From: Polyangiaceae bacterium
Lineage (GTDB): Bacteria; Myxococcota_A; Polyangia; Polyangiales; Polyangiaceae
Length of the DNA stretch: 64,000 bases
Direction of reading: 5' to 3'
Assembly (NCBI GenBank): GCA_013214025.1
Contig: JABSRN010000164.1
Span: 85,472 to 149,471, forward strand
In this document: piece by piece, positions 1-9,241 of the stretch
Layout: each line of letters starts with the position of its first letter
Numbering within the stretch: position 1 is the stretch's first letter
The notes under the pieces: model-generated
The model's database searches: none
Told to the model about the DNA's origin: nothing
What the model saw: the letters and a program-made list of their open reading frames with translations, nothing else
Program-made: the position numbers and the translations under genes

Positions 1-2068
1 TCAAGCTCATCTCTGGCCTGCCGTTTTGATCGATGAAGGGCAAACGCTCCGTACCGACGCTTTCGTCTGCATAGGAGCTGACCCGAACCAATGAGTTGAT
101 GTTGCCGAAATCTGGGCGTTCTGCGGCGCCGCCATCAACCCCCGCATCCAAATCGACATCCGGGTGGATGCCTCCGGAATGACAGGCCACGCATCGCGAT
201 TCCAGCAGGGGTTTGACATTGGCTGTCCAGCTGGTGGCGGTACGAGCGATCACGAAGTTCGCGTCAGTCAGGATGTTGCCTGCGGCGTCTTCCGGACGGA
301 TGTACACGTAGTGATCCGTTCGCGGAGCTAGGCCGTCCAGATTGATAGCGAGCGTCCCGGCGGTCGTCGTTGAGTGGATGTGTCGATAAAATTCGTTACC
401 GACACACTCTGACTGGCTCCCCTGTTCGGCGACGCACAGGTGATAGAGCATCGTCCCCTCGCCGCTTCCCACGCCAGGCGCCGATGCATCGCCGCCGTCC
501 GCGCCACCGTCTACGCTGCCGGCCGACACCTCTTCGAAAGCCGGCGACCACGTGGCGGCCAAGCGAAAACTGAGCCCGACGTCCATCTCAGCGCTCACGT
601 CGCTAGACGACCATAGAGGCAAGGTGACGTCGTTGGTGGGCGCAGTAAGCGTGCTCTGACTGCGCTCCAAGTTGTTGTTGTCCAGATTTCCTGCTCGGTC
701 TCGCGCCCGCACGACCGCGTAAACCAACTGACCGGGGGCGAGCCCGCTATAGGTGACCGAGGTCTCTCCCGGTCGAGTCACGATGGTCGCCTCAGTGAGC
801 GGCGGGTTCGGTGAATCGCTAACGTAAACCTCGTAACTGATCTGCAAGGCCGAATCCGTAGCGTCCACGGCGGCCACCCAGCGAAATTCGACCGTCGCCG
901 GGCTGAGCGCGACCATAGTGCTGATGCCACCGAACACAGGACTGATGATGTCGGGAACGCCGTCAGTCTTCGCACTGTGTTCGACGATGTTGCTATCGCT
1001 GTTGCCGGAGGGGTCACGAGCTCGGACCACGTAGAAATACCGGGTACCAGCGGCCAATCCCGTCACCGTATGGCGGTGGGTGCCCGGTGATGACGTGTAA
1101 CTGGGGCTCGAGTAGTCCTGGCCGTTCCGGGTAAGGGACTCGTAAATGTCGTAGACAATGTTCAGGCTGTCGCCTTGATTGTCCGTCGCGGGCGGCCAGT
1201 AGAGATGGACGCTGGTGCCGTCTTTTTCAGCGAGCACCAAGCCCTCGAATTCAGGCGGAATGCCTTCGGGAGTCGCGTCCGCCATTTGCCGAATGTTCGC
1301 GTCTTCGTTGCCGCTGGGATCCACAGCGCGCACGATGACGTGATAAACGGTGTTGGGGTCCCGGCCTTCCAGAATCACCGAGGTCTCCCCCGCTTCGCTG
1401 ATGTAGGTGGGTGTCGAGAAGTCTTGGCCGCTGGCTTCGGTCGCCACGTAGACGCGATAAACCAGATCCCGGGGAGCGACGGCTCCATCGTAGGCGGCCC
1501 CCCACTCAATCAGCAGGCTGCGAGATGTGAGCGCATCAACATTTCGTACGCCGCCGAAGAACGGTGACGATTGATCCGGAGTAGAGGCCGAGACCTCAAC
1601 GGTGTTGCCGTCCTCATTGCCGGCGCCATCGACAGCGCGAACTACGAAGAAGTAGCCCAAGCCAGGCGTCAGCGTGTCGATGTACGCACTGGTGGCTCCA
1701 GCAGGCGCTCGGGCGGATATCTCAGTAAAATCTTCCGCACCGGCGGCGTTCGCTGTGTACACCCGATAAGACAAACGCTCACTTTCGGAGACATCGTCTG
1801 TGGCAACTTCCCAGTGAACCCGCACGGTCGTTTCATCGATGACCTCAACACTGACCGCACCCGCGAAGGTCGGAGATGTTGTGTCGGCGGGAACCGCGCT
1901 GGTCCCACCGCTTCCGCCAGCCGCTGTGCCAGCTTCCGGCGGACCCGGACTGAGTTCTGGCTCTGCCTCGCCGACAGTCTGACAAGCCGACGCCATCAGC
2001 ACCGCCATGCCGAACAATGCTGGGCTGAACAAGGCTGGGCCCAGCCTAGCTCGGATTCGCTTCGGCAC
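1..2068 (-). CDS. Multi-FN3 lipoprotein with a c-type heme site, 3' end cut by window
   Basis: Reading the minus strand from the GTG at 2068 gives about 689 codons with no stop found, so the gene continues past the left edge. The N-terminus is a signal peptide ending in lipobox LMASAC, followed by a Gly/Pro/Ser linker. Next come at least four fibronectin-III-like repeats, each carrying a version of the strand-F motif YFFVVRAVDGAGNED. Near the window edge is LLESRCVACHSGG, a CxxCH covalent heme site. An outer-membrane or periplasmic electron-transfer lipoprotein is the likeliest role. The peroxidase gene upstream ends only 32 bases before this start, so the two probably form an operon and may be redox partners. 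The ATG at 2008 is an alternative start but would cut into the signal peptide. The domain calls are by eye. Confidence 0.8.
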   Translation of the reverse strand, partial: MPKRIRARLGPALFSPALFGMAVLMASACQTVGEAEPELSPGPPEAGTAAGGSGGTSAVPADTTSPTFAGAVSVEVIDETTVRVHWEVATDDVSESERLSYRVYTANAAGAEDFTEISARAPAGATSAYIDTLTPGLGYFFVVRAVDGAGNEDGNTVEVSASTPDQSSPFFGGVRNVDALTSRSLLIEWGAAYDGAVAPRDLVYRVYVATEASGQDFSTPTYISEAGETSVILEGRDPNTVYHVIVRAVDPSGNEDANIRQMADATPEGIPPEFEGLVLAEKDGTSVHLYWPPATDNQGDSLNIVYDIYESLTRNGQDYSSPSYTSSPGTHRHTVTGLAAGTRYFYVVRARDPSGNSDSNIVEHSAKTDGVPDIISPVFGGISTMVALSPATVEFRWVAAVDATDSALQISYEVYVSDSPNPPLTEATIVTRPGETSVTYSGLAPGQLVYAVVRARDRAGNLDNNNLERSQSTLTAPTNDVTLPLWSSSDVSAEMDVGLSFRLAATWSPAFEEVSAGSVDGGADGGDASAPGVGSGEGTMLYHLCVAEQGSQSECVGNEFYRHIHSTTTAGTLAINLDGLAPRTDHYVYIRPEDAAGNILTDANFVIARTATSWTANVKPLLESRCVACHSGGIHPDVDLDAGVDGGAAERPDFGNINSLVRVSSYADESVGTERLPFIDQNGRPEMSL

Positions 2069-2100
2069 TCGATGCCGTGGCTGTGTTCCCCCAGCGGTCA

Positions 2101-3651
2101 CTACTGGTTCTCGGTCTCACTCTTTACGAGAGTTGGGTGGTCGAAAGGCGCCAGTTCCGGGGTCGCGGCGACCCGCGGATCTGTCAGCGCATCCATGAAC
2201 TTAATGATGTCCGTGATTTCTTCGTCCGTAAGATCGAGAGCAACAATGTCCGTGCTGACGATGGCCTGATCAGCAGGAATCAGATCTTCCAGGCCGCCCG
2301 TGTTGTAGACCGCCATGATCTCTTCGAGGCTGACTCCGGCTCCTGCGCCGCGAGAGAGCAACCCCCCCGCCACCCGCAGAGTCACGTTGCGAAGAGTCGG
2401 CGTCTTGAGCTTGCCGCGATCCGCCGGCAATTCAGTCACGACTTCGCGACCGCTCATTCCGTTCGGAGCCTCGTCCCACGACGTGTGGTGGAAGCCGATG
2501 TAGTGGAAGAGGTTATCCGAGAACGTCGGGAGCGTGTGGCACGTGGTGCACTTGGCTTTGCCGCTGAAGAGCTCCCAGCCACGGACACGTTGGGCGTCCA
2601 TGCCGCCCTCGTTGCTGGGCACGTCTATGCCGTCGACCCAGAGGTCGAACGGTGTTTGGTCCGATTTTAGTCGGCGTTCATGAGTCGCAATGGCCATCGC
2701 GATGCGCACGGCCGTGATCTCTCCTGCCCCGGCATCCCCGGCATCTGCCCCAGGCGTAACCTCGCCAAAAACTGCCGCGAACAAGGCTGGATAGCTGTTG
2801 CCGTAGTCCGCAATCAGCTGCTTGATATCGTCACCGGATCCGGAGGTGCCGTCCAACGGGATAACCGTGGCGAGCCTCGTCGTAATGGTGTCCCAGTCGT
2901 CGCCTTCGCAGGACATTTCGACAGGAGACGTCGGCGGCCCCACCGCTTGGCTCTCAAGAGCAGCGAACTCGGTGAGAACAATCGAACCAGGATCTTCAGG
3001 GTCCATCGTTGGGTCCTTGAAGACGCTGGTCGCTCGCCCGTCCCAGAAGATGTTAGCTGCCCACATGGCGTCAATATAGGTCGGCGGTTTACGTCCGGTG
3101 ACCTGTCGCAAGACCCCGGCATCCGCGATGTTCTGCGTATCAATGCAGCGTCTGGTGCCGCGACCGCCGTGAATGTCGTCCTCCGTCCCAATCTCGTCGT
3201 CCGGGCCAGGCAAGAACGAGCGGTCGTCGCTGGCGCGCGGATCCGAACCGCCCGCGTTGCCCCGGTGACAACTCCCGCAAGCCACAGTGCCGTTGCCGCT
3301 CATGGCCTCTTCCCAAAACAGCATCTTGCCGAGGGTCGCCTTATCGTCCGTATGGGGGTTGCCAGTGGGATACGGCACCTCCAAATCGGCGTAGCGAGGA
3401 ATCGGAGCAGCGTCAGCACCCGTATCGGGCAGCACGCCCGTTTCGGCCCCCGTCTGAGAGTCCGTCGACGAATCCCTACCGGCTTCGCCAGTAGCGCCAC
3501 CTCCGCCCGCCGCAGATGACTCCATTGATGTATCGGTTAACGCGCCACCGCTGTCCGGGGCGGGTTTCGATGTCGTCGAATCGTCACTGCAGGCGTACAC
3601 GAGAGCCGACCCACAGACAGCGGCCCAGAACCAAGAGGGAGTAGCGTTCAT
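2101..3651 (-). CDS. Di-heme cytochrome c peroxidase / MauG-family lipoprotein
   Basis: The protein has about 516 residues. It starts with a signal peptide and a Cys after ALVYA, then an Asp/Ser/Gly-rich spacer, so it is a probable lipoprotein. Two c-type heme motifs are visible, CGSCH in the first half and CTTCH in the second, with the family motifs FWDGRAT between them and LKTPTLRNVTL after the second heme. This two-heme layout is that of bacterial cytochrome c peroxidases and MauG-like enzymes, which reduce peroxide or oxidise a partner protein in the periplasm. A long insert relative to small CcpA enzymes lies between the hemes. The ATG at 3651 follows an AGG-containing leader; a TTG nine bases upstream is a weaker choice. 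It sits directly upstream of the FN3/heme lipoprotein, a candidate partner. The family is clear; the substrate is unknown. Confidence 0.88.
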   Translation of the reverse strand: MNATPSWFWAAVCGSALVYACSDDSTTSKPAPDSGGALTDTSMESSAAGGGGATGEAGRDSSTDSQTGAETGVLPDTGADAAPIPRYADLEVPYPTGNPHTDDKATLGKMLFWEEAMSGNGTVACGSCHRGNAGGSDPRASDDRSFLPGPDDEIGTEDDIHGGRGTRRCIDTQNIADAGVLRQVTGRKPPTYIDAMWAANIFWDGRATSVFKDPTMDPEDPGSIVLTEFAALESQAVGPPTSPVEMSCEGDDWDTITTRLATVIPLDGTSGSGDDIKQLIADYGNSYPALFAAVFGEVTPGADAGDAGAGEITAVRIAMAIATHERRLKSDQTPFDLWVDGIDVPSNEGGMDAQRVRGWELFSGKAKCTTCHTLPTFSDNLFHYIGFHHTSWDEAPNGMSGREVVTELPADRGKLKTPTLRNVTLRVAGGLLSRGAGAGVSLEEIMAVYNTGGLEDLIPADQAIVSTDIVALDLTDEEITDIIKFMDALTDPRVAATPELAPFDHPTLVKSETENQ

Positions 3652-3660
3652 AGTAAGCAA

Positions 3661-4485
3661 CCTAAAAGCGGTAACGTCGAAGCGACGAAAACAGCGTTAG
3701 GCTACTCCAGCCGAAGCCATCACTCCAGCCCTTTAGAGCCTCTCCAACCCCGAGCGTCCGGCTGGTCTCGCCATACAGACTGCCGATCCGCGGGTCATCT
3801 AGACAGACTGCCCAGACTCGCCGCGCGCTCCTTCTACAATCAGACCGGCCGGGTTCGCTCAATGACAGGCCATTTTCACATTCCCCCTCGCGAGAACCGC
3901 CCCGCGAAAGCGCCTGACGAGTTTAGCAGGCGAGATCGGCGGCAGTGACTGGCGGCCGAAGGACCCGCATGTCGGATTCAGCGAGGTCGGCTCTTCGGGT
4001 GAGCGTAGCTTCCCGAAAACTGGGCGTCCGCGATAAGCGGGTCCGATAACCACTGTACGAAACCCCGGCCACCGAAAATTCAGGCCCCCAGTAGCCCTCG
4101 GCCCGCATCCAGTCCGTCGCAGCGGTGCCCCCGTCCGGCACGATCCCGAAAGGTGGTACACCTGGCGGTACTCCCTCGCCTTCTCTATTTTAGTTGTGTC
4201 GTCGTCTGAAACCGGAAAGCTCGCCCGACGGCGTAACACACATGTAGGTCATGCCCTCAGGGGAGCCTGCGCTAATCCCATCAGTAAACGGCAGCGGTGA
4301 TTCGCCCTACTGGTAAAGGGGTCGCGCGCGCCCAGCCCTCTATCACCCCGGCAAATCTCATCGCGGGCGTGAACAACGGTCCTGGAAATCGCACGGCGGG
4401 TTTCCTCGCCCCTCCAGCGCAGACTGCCGGCCCTGAGCCCCGTCAGACTGCCCCGTAAACGCCGGCGTCCCGACCACTGTGCCCA
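3661..4485. other. Intergenic stretch with one doubtful small ORF
   Basis: About 825 bases lie between the peroxidase gene and the kinase gene. The only stretch with somewhat protein-like composition is on the minus strand at 3923-4141 (GTG start, or slightly longer upstream). It reads MPDGGTAATDWMRAEGYWGP and ends VTAADLAC. I recognise no family in it, and it may be the remnant of a lost gene. No RNA gene or clear terminator was found. Promoters for both flanking genes must lie here, but no convincing boxes stand out. Confidence 0.35.
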
Positions 4486-4596
4486 ATGCAGCTCCAGTCA
4501 CGCCGCTTTTCACTCACACGGGAACCTCTGATCATGTCTCAGCTTCTCTGCATCGAGGATTCTGCTCATGCTACAGTTCCAGGCAGTAAACAAAAA

Positions 4597-6111
4597 ATGG
4601 CACTGAACACCGGCGAAATAATCGAAGGCAAATACCGAATCATCCGCTTGCTCGGCGAGGGCGGCATGGGGGCGGTCTATGAGGGCGAGAACACACTGAT
4701 CCACCGAAGGGTGGCCATCAAAGTGTTGCACGCAGGCGTAGCCGAAAACAAAGTGACGGTTCAGCGCTTCGAGCGCGAAGCCCAGGCGGCCGGACGCATC
4801 GGCTCCGAACACATCGTGGAAGTGCTCGACCTCGGTACCCTCGAAAGTGGCGACCGCTTCATGGTCATGGAGTTCATGGACGGCGACAGCCTCGCCGAAC
4901 GCTTAGAAAATGTAGGGAAGATAAGTGCAGAGGACCTCTGTCCCTTGGCCGAACAAATGCTCGACGGGCTTCAGGCCGCCCATAACGCGGAGATCATCCA
5001 CCGCGATCTAAAACCCGACAACGTCTTCTTGTTGAAGAGCCGCGGAGGCACCACCGACTTCGTTAAACTGCTCGACTTCGGAATTTCGAAGTTCAACGCC
5101 ATGTCCAACGAAGAGGGCTTCAGCATGACGAAGACCGGCGTGATGATGGGGACTCCCTATTACATGTCGCCGGAGCAGGCCAAGGGCAGCAAGGCCATGA
5201 ACCACCGCGCCGATCTGTATTCGATCGGCGTGATTCTCTATGAATGTGTGACCGGCCAGGTCCCCTTCAACGCAGACACTTTCAACGAGCTGCTCTTCAA
5301 GATCGGCCTCGAGGACCCGCCCCCTATCCACGACATCGCCCCGGAGGTTCCGTCATCCTTCGTGAGGTTGATCAGCAAGGCGATGACGCGAGATCCGAAC
5401 GAACGCTTCCAGACTGCGAATGAATTCAAGGACGCGCTGTCCGCCTGGGCGGAGAATTCGGGCGTGCAGTCCGTGCGCCCCATGGCACCCAATATGGATC
5501 CGCCAACGGGCACCGGGCTGATGCCTTCACCAGCAACGCCCCATACCTTAACGCCAGGCAGAGGCAGCCACGTTCCTGGCTCCGCTCTACCGGGCGCCAG
5601 TCTTTCACTCGGCACGGGTACCCCGGGCAATTGGGCACAGTCAACGCCGGCCCCTTACATCGAAGGCGCGAGTGGCGGCAATAAGTCGACGTACATGGTG
5701 GCCACGCTCGCCGGTCTCGTTCTGCTGGCCGGCGGTGGTGCCGCGTTCACCACCATGAACTCGGCGGAACCCGAGGTGGCGCCCATCGCGACAGGTCCGA
5801 CGCCGGCCGAACTGGCACAAAAGGCAGCCGAAGAAGCCCGCGAAGAGACACGACTCGCTCGGGCTAGGGCTGACGAAGAGAAAGAGGCTCGACACAAGGC
5901 GGAAGAGGCAGCTACCAAAGCCACCGAATCCGCCGAGGCAACTCGCGCTGCTGCCGCGGAAGCGGAAGCCGAACGTAAGCTGAAGGCCGAAGAAGCCGAA
6001 GCGAAAACGAAAGCCGCTCGTGCCAGGCGCGCCGCGTCCAAACCGAAGGCTAAAGCGAAAGCCGCCCCCGCAGCTGCGCCGCACCGACGCAAAATCCGAA
6101 CAGAACTGTAG
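4597..6111 (+). CDS. Membrane-anchored Ser/Thr protein kinase (PknB-like)
   Basis: About 504 residues. The N-terminal kinase domain has the P-loop GEGGMGAVY near residue 20, the lysine of VAIKV at 42, the catalytic loop HRDLKPDN near 135-142, DFG near 160 and SPEQ in the activation segment, so it should be catalytically active. A Pro/Gly-rich linker, one membrane helix (about residues 365-388) and a long Ala/Glu/Lys-rich coiled-coil tail ending in basic residues follow. This is the myxobacterial pattern of a cytoplasmic kinase with an exported or periplasmic sensor tail. The frame is open from 4486, and ATG codons also occur at 4486 and 4534. Codons before 4597 lack the high third-position GC of the gene, and family members begin just before the GKYRI motif, so I choose 4597. 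It converges on the relA-like gene. Confidence 0.9.
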   Translation: MALNTGEIIEGKYRIIRLLGEGGMGAVYEGENTLIHRRVAIKVLHAGVAENKVTVQRFEREAQAAGRIGSEHIVEVLDLGTLESGDRFMVMEFMDGDSLAERLENVGKISAEDLCPLAEQMLDGLQAAHNAEIIHRDLKPDNVFLLKSRGGTTDFVKLLDFGISKFNAMSNEEGFSMTKTGVMMGTPYYMSPEQAKGSKAMNHRADLYSIGVILYECVTGQVPFNADTFNELLFKIGLEDPPPIHDIAPEVPSSFVRLISKAMTRDPNERFQTANEFKDALSAWAENSGVQSVRPMAPNMDPPTGTGLMPSPATPHTLTPGRGSHVPGSALPGASLSLGTGTPGNWAQSTPAPYIEGASGGNKSTYMVATLAGLVLLAGGGAAFTTMNSAEPEVAPIATGPTPAELAQKAAEEAREETRLARARADEEKEARHKAEEAATKATESAEATRAAAAEAEAERKLKAEEAEAKTKAARARRAASKPKAKAKAAPAAAPHRRKIRTEL

Positions 6112-6125
6112 CCCCGCTGTTTTAT

Positions 6126-6152
6126 ACGCGACGCACTCTAAACGCGACGCAC
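6126..6152. repeat. Short direct repeat between convergent genes
   Basis: The 11-base word ACGCGACGCAC occurs twice, at 6126-6136 and 6142-6152. It spans the 3' end of the (p)ppGpp synthetase gene, so the second copy is within its last codons. No hairpin with a T-tract is apparent. It may be only a small duplication. Confidence 0.4.
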
Positions 6153-8261
6153 ATCGATCAACCCGCGCACCCGCTGTAGACGCCCCAGCACGCGAAGCAA
6201 TTGGGCGGTGTCCCGAACGCAAAGCTGGGTGACGATCAATACGCTGCCGTCACTATCCGAGGGCGATGCAGAAGTCCCGGTTAAGCTCACGCCTTCGAAA
6301 GTCGCGGCTTCCGCGATGTCTCTCAACAGCCCCGGGCGATCGTGCCCCTGCAGCCGGACCGGTACCGGGTGAGTGGTGGTGGCGCGGCCCCACTGCACCG
6401 GTACTATTCGCTCCGGCTCCGAATGAGCCAAGTTGCGACAGTCCTTTCTGTGCACTCGAATGCCCCGGCCCCGGGTGATATAACCCAACACTTGATCACC
6501 GGGCACGGGGTTACAGCAGGCAGCCGTTTGGCTGAGCACGTCATCGATGCCTTCCCAGGACACCGCCGAGCCCGAACGGGCGGGCTGCGGCACATCGATG
6601 GGCAAATCGACGGCTTCGGGTAATTGCTGTTCGAGCACTCGCGCAGAGAAGCGGTGCAAGGTCGTGTCCCCGAAGCCCAGCGCGGCGTACAGCTCCATGG
6701 CGTTGCGGTAGCTCAGCGCTGTAGCGATGCTCTCCGCCAGCCTGGCTTCGGCGCCCAAACGAACCAGCTCGGCCTCGACCATGAGACGCCCCTGCTCGGT
6801 CGCCGCTTCCTTGCCCTGTTGCCGAAACCAGTGACGGATGCGTTGCCGGGCGCCCGTTGTCGAGACGTACCGGGAACTCGGGTTCAGCCAATCTCGATTG
6901 GGCTTCGATTCTTTGCCGGTGATAATCTCAACTCGGTCGCCATTCTCCAGCACGCAATCTAAGGTGACGATTCTACCGTTCACCTTCGCGCCCCGACAAC
7001 GGTGACCGACTTCCGAGTGAACCCGATAAGCGAAGTCGACGGGAGTCGCGCCGCGCGACAGTTGAAGTACATCCCCGCCTGGCGTGAACACGTAAACCTG
7101 CTCACCGAACACCTCCGTTTGAAGCGCAGTGCTAATTTCTTCCGGAGTGCGAGCGTGGGCGCGCTCGAGGGCTTGCCGCAGAGCGTCTACCTTCTCTTGA
7201 AGTTGCGCCCCCGCCTTGCCCGACTGTTTGTAAACCCAGTGGGCGGCGACGCCGTATTCAGCGAAGTGATGCATCTCCCGCGTCCGCAACTGGATCTCCA
7301 CCGTCATGCCATCGGGACCGACGATGGCGGTGTGCAGCGACTGATACAAGTTGGGTTTGGGCTTCGCTACGTAGTCCGCGAATTGCCCCTGAACCGGCGA
7401 CCACAGGCCGTGCATCGCTCCGAGGGCCGCATAGCAACTCGGTAAATCTTCAGTGATGATACGAATTGCCCGCGCGTCGTATATTTCTTCGAAGGACAGC
7501 CCCTTTCGCCGCATCTTCGAAAACAGGCTGTAAATGTGCTTGGGCCGACCTGTGACTTCTGCCTCTATGGCGTTCTTCGCCAACTCGTCTTGCGCTTGAG
7601 CTATGACGGAGTTTATGTAATCGGCACGAGCCTGGAGTTCGCCGCTAAGCTGTGACTGAATCTTGAGGTACTCTTCCGGCTCCAGCAAGAAGAGCGCAGC
7701 GTCTTCTAATTGGCTTTTGATTTGGGCGATGCCCAATTGACTGGCGAGCGGTGCAAAGACGTCCAGTGCCGCCCGCGCGGCGCGTGCCAAGGCCAGGCTC
7801 AGGGGCAGCGGGTCAGACGACTCTCTCGCTGCCCTCGCCTGCTTTCGGGCAAGTTGTCGAAGCTCGTAAGACTTGTGAACCAGTACGATCAGCAAGACCC
7901 TCAGATCTGTCGCGATAGCCAAGAACATCTGCCGTAGGTTCTCGAGCGTATCCGGCTGCTCCGTATCCCATTGGAGCTCGCGAAGAGTGCGGACCGTCTC
8001 CAATAAGCCGAACACCTCGGATTCCACCAAGCTCTGCGGAAGTTCGGCCGGCGCGACCAGGTCGTGCTCGACCAGTTCGCTGAGTATCGCGGTCGCGATG
8101 GCTGCGCCGCCCATGCGCAGCTCCGCGAGCTCAATGGCGGGTCCGAGACAGGAATCGACGCGATCGCCGGGCACCAGCTCGCGCAGCAACTGGGGCAAGC
8201 GATCGTCGATGTCGGCGTCGAGCATGGCGCGCTCCAATTGCGCCCAATTCACTTCACTCAT
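6138..8261 (-). CDS. relA: RelA/SpoT-family (p)ppGpp synthetase with degenerate HD domain
   Basis: About 707 residues from the ATG at 8261; in-frame starts at 8309 (ATG) and 8357 (GTG) are alternatives. The hydrolase region is degenerate. Where active enzymes have a metal-binding HD, this one reads LSELVEHD, and the earlier His is also missing, so hydrolysis is unlikely. The synthetase domain (about 238-340) keeps GRPKHIYSLFSKM, YDARAIRII, PKPNLYQSLHT, EIQLRT and YGVAAHW. A TGS domain (about 382-444), a conserved-Cys zinc-like region (TAACCNPVPGD) and a C-terminal ACT domain follow. The charge-switch position, EXDD in RelA and RXKD in bifunctional Rel, reads QFAD here. The likely role is alarmone synthesis in the stringent response. 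It is divergent from the TetR gene. Confidence 0.92.
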   Translation of the reverse strand: MSEVNWAQLERAMLDADIDDRLPQLLRELVPGDRVDSCLGPAIELAELRMGGAAIATAILSELVEHDLVAPAELPQSLVESEVFGLLETVRTLRELQWDTEQPDTLENLRQMFLAIATDLRVLLIVLVHKSYELRQLARKQARAARESSDPLPLSLALARAARAALDVFAPLASQLGIAQIKSQLEDAALFLLEPEEYLKIQSQLSGELQARADYINSVIAQAQDELAKNAIEAEVTGRPKHIYSLFSKMRRKGLSFEEIYDARAIRIITEDLPSCYAALGAMHGLWSPVQGQFADYVAKPKPNLYQSLHTAIVGPDGMTVEIQLRTREMHHFAEYGVAAHWVYKQSGKAGAQLQEKVDALRQALERAHARTPEEISTALQTEVFGEQVYVFTPGGDVLQLSRGATPVDFAYRVHSEVGHRCRGAKVNGRIVTLDCVLENGDRVEIITGKESKPNRDWLNPSSRYVSTTGARQRIRHWFRQQGKEAATEQGRLMVEAELVRLGAEARLAESIATALSYRNAMELYAALGFGDTTLHRFSARVLEQQLPEAVDLPIDVPQPARSGSAVSWEGIDDVLSQTAACCNPVPGDQVLGYITRGRGIRVHRKDCRNLAHSEPERIVPVQWGRATTTHPVPVRLQGHDRPGLLRDIAEAATFEGVSLTGTSASPSDSDGSVLIVTQLCVRDTAQLLRVLGRLQRVRGLIDVRRV

Positions 8262-8461
8262 CACTACAGCACGACTGGTGTTGGGTACTGAGCTTGTGAT
8301 TTTGGTCATCGGAGATCCGCGCGTTGCCGTGTTGGTGACGGAAAGAACAACCGACACCCGCCCCTATAATGCTCAACTCAGGAGCGAGAAGCCCGGTGCA
8401 ATCGGACAGGGCGACCGAAGCAGCCTGCCCTTGGTAATTGTCCGTTCTGACAATATATCTC

Positions 8462-8475
8462 ACCCGCCGGCGGGT
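8462..8475. promoter_or_regulatory. Perfect 14-bp palindrome in divergent promoter region
   Basis: ACCCGCCGGCGGGT is a perfect palindrome in the region between the divergent relA-like and tetR genes. It could be a protein-binding site for either gene. In GC-rich DNA such a palindrome can arise by chance, so this is a weak call. Confidence 0.35.
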
Positions 8476-8555
8476 ACAAACGACGGGCACCAGCTCAGAA
8501 TGGCTGGCAAAGCTCCAGACTTGGGTAAAAATCGGCCAGATATTGGCTATCTTAA

Positions 8556-8571
8556 GTGTTTGTTTGAACAC
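8556..8571. promoter_or_regulatory. Candidate TetR operator (inverted repeat)
   Basis: GTGTT-tgtttg-AACAC is an inverted repeat 31 bases upstream of the TetR-family start codon. It has the size of a TetR half-site pair, and TetR genes are commonly autoregulated from such sites. Binding is inferred from position and symmetry only. Confidence 0.45.
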
Positions 8572-8602
8572 CGGTAGGCGAGTCAGCTAGCTTCGGGGCC
8601 AC

Positions 8603-9241
8603 ATGAATACAGGCCGCCGCCCAGGAAGACGCACGCGCGAAGAAGCCGCGCAAACCCGCATCCGCATATTGGACGCCGCCGAAGAGCGATTCGGAGCGGC
8701 CGGATATGCAGCGGTCTCCGTGCGCGAAATTGCGGAAGCCGCCGGGGTGCAGCCCTACACCGTTCAGCATCACTTCGATTCCAAGGCCCTGCTCTACTAC
8801 GCCGTGATGAATCGCTGGAACGAAGTGGTCCAGGACGTCATTCGGGACGCCATGAAAGGCATCACGTCCTTCCCCGAGATGGTCGAGGCGGCCATTGATA
8901 CGACATTCGATTTCTTCGTCGAGCATCGCTCCTGGGTTCGAATGGCCGCGAGGGTCGCCATCGGCGAGCGCCTCCCTGAAGGCATCGAAATTAAAGAGAA
9001 TCGCTGGGCTCGTTTCACCGAAGCCGAGTACCCCCTGGCGGGAGCCTCGGGTGTCGATCTTCGCATGGTCCTGATCACCGTCGAGGGCGTGCTCAATGTT
9101 CACACTCTGGCCTCCAAGCATTACAAACAGCTATACGGCAAGACCCTGGACGATCCGGAGTTGCGCGCGCAGGTGAAAGCCCACGTCAAAGCCGTGGTCG
9201 CTGGCATCGTGAACAACGCGGCGCTCCCGCCCAGCACTTAG
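8603..9241 (+). CDS. TetR/AcrR-family transcriptional regulator
   Basis: 212 residues. The N-terminal helix-turn-helix is typical of TetR: TRIRILDAAEERFGAAGYAA, then VREIAEAAGVQPYTVQHHF with the family's tyrosine and HHF ending, and SKALLYYAV. The C-terminal helical ligand-binding domain is not assignable to a known ligand. The start is an ATG about 30 bases after an inverted repeat that may be its own operator. It is divergent from the (p)ppGpp synthetase gene, and its stop overlaps the stop of the small convergent gene on the other strand. The target could be itself or a distant lipid or efflux locus; nothing adjacent gives a clear answer. Confidence 0.9.
   Translation: MNTGRRPGRRTREEAAQTRIRILDAAEERFGAAGYAAVSVREIAEAAGVQPYTVQHHFDSKALLYYAVMNRWNEVVQDVIRDAMKGITSFPEMVEAAIDTTFDFFVEHRSWVRMAARVAIGERLPEGIEIKENRWARFTEAEYPLAGASGVDLRMVLITVEGVLNVHTLASKHYKQLYGKTLDDPELRAQVKAHVKAVVAGIVNNAALPPST

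Noticed and set aside
4240..4340. Riboswitch-like G-rich stretch before the kinase
   Set aside because: I compared it by eye with cobalamin and c-di-GMP motifs and found no matching core.
5641..6222. Long minus-strand open frames antisense to the kinase coiled coil
   Set aside because: They mirror the Ala/Glu/Lys-rich codons of the kinase tail and show no protein-like pattern of their own.
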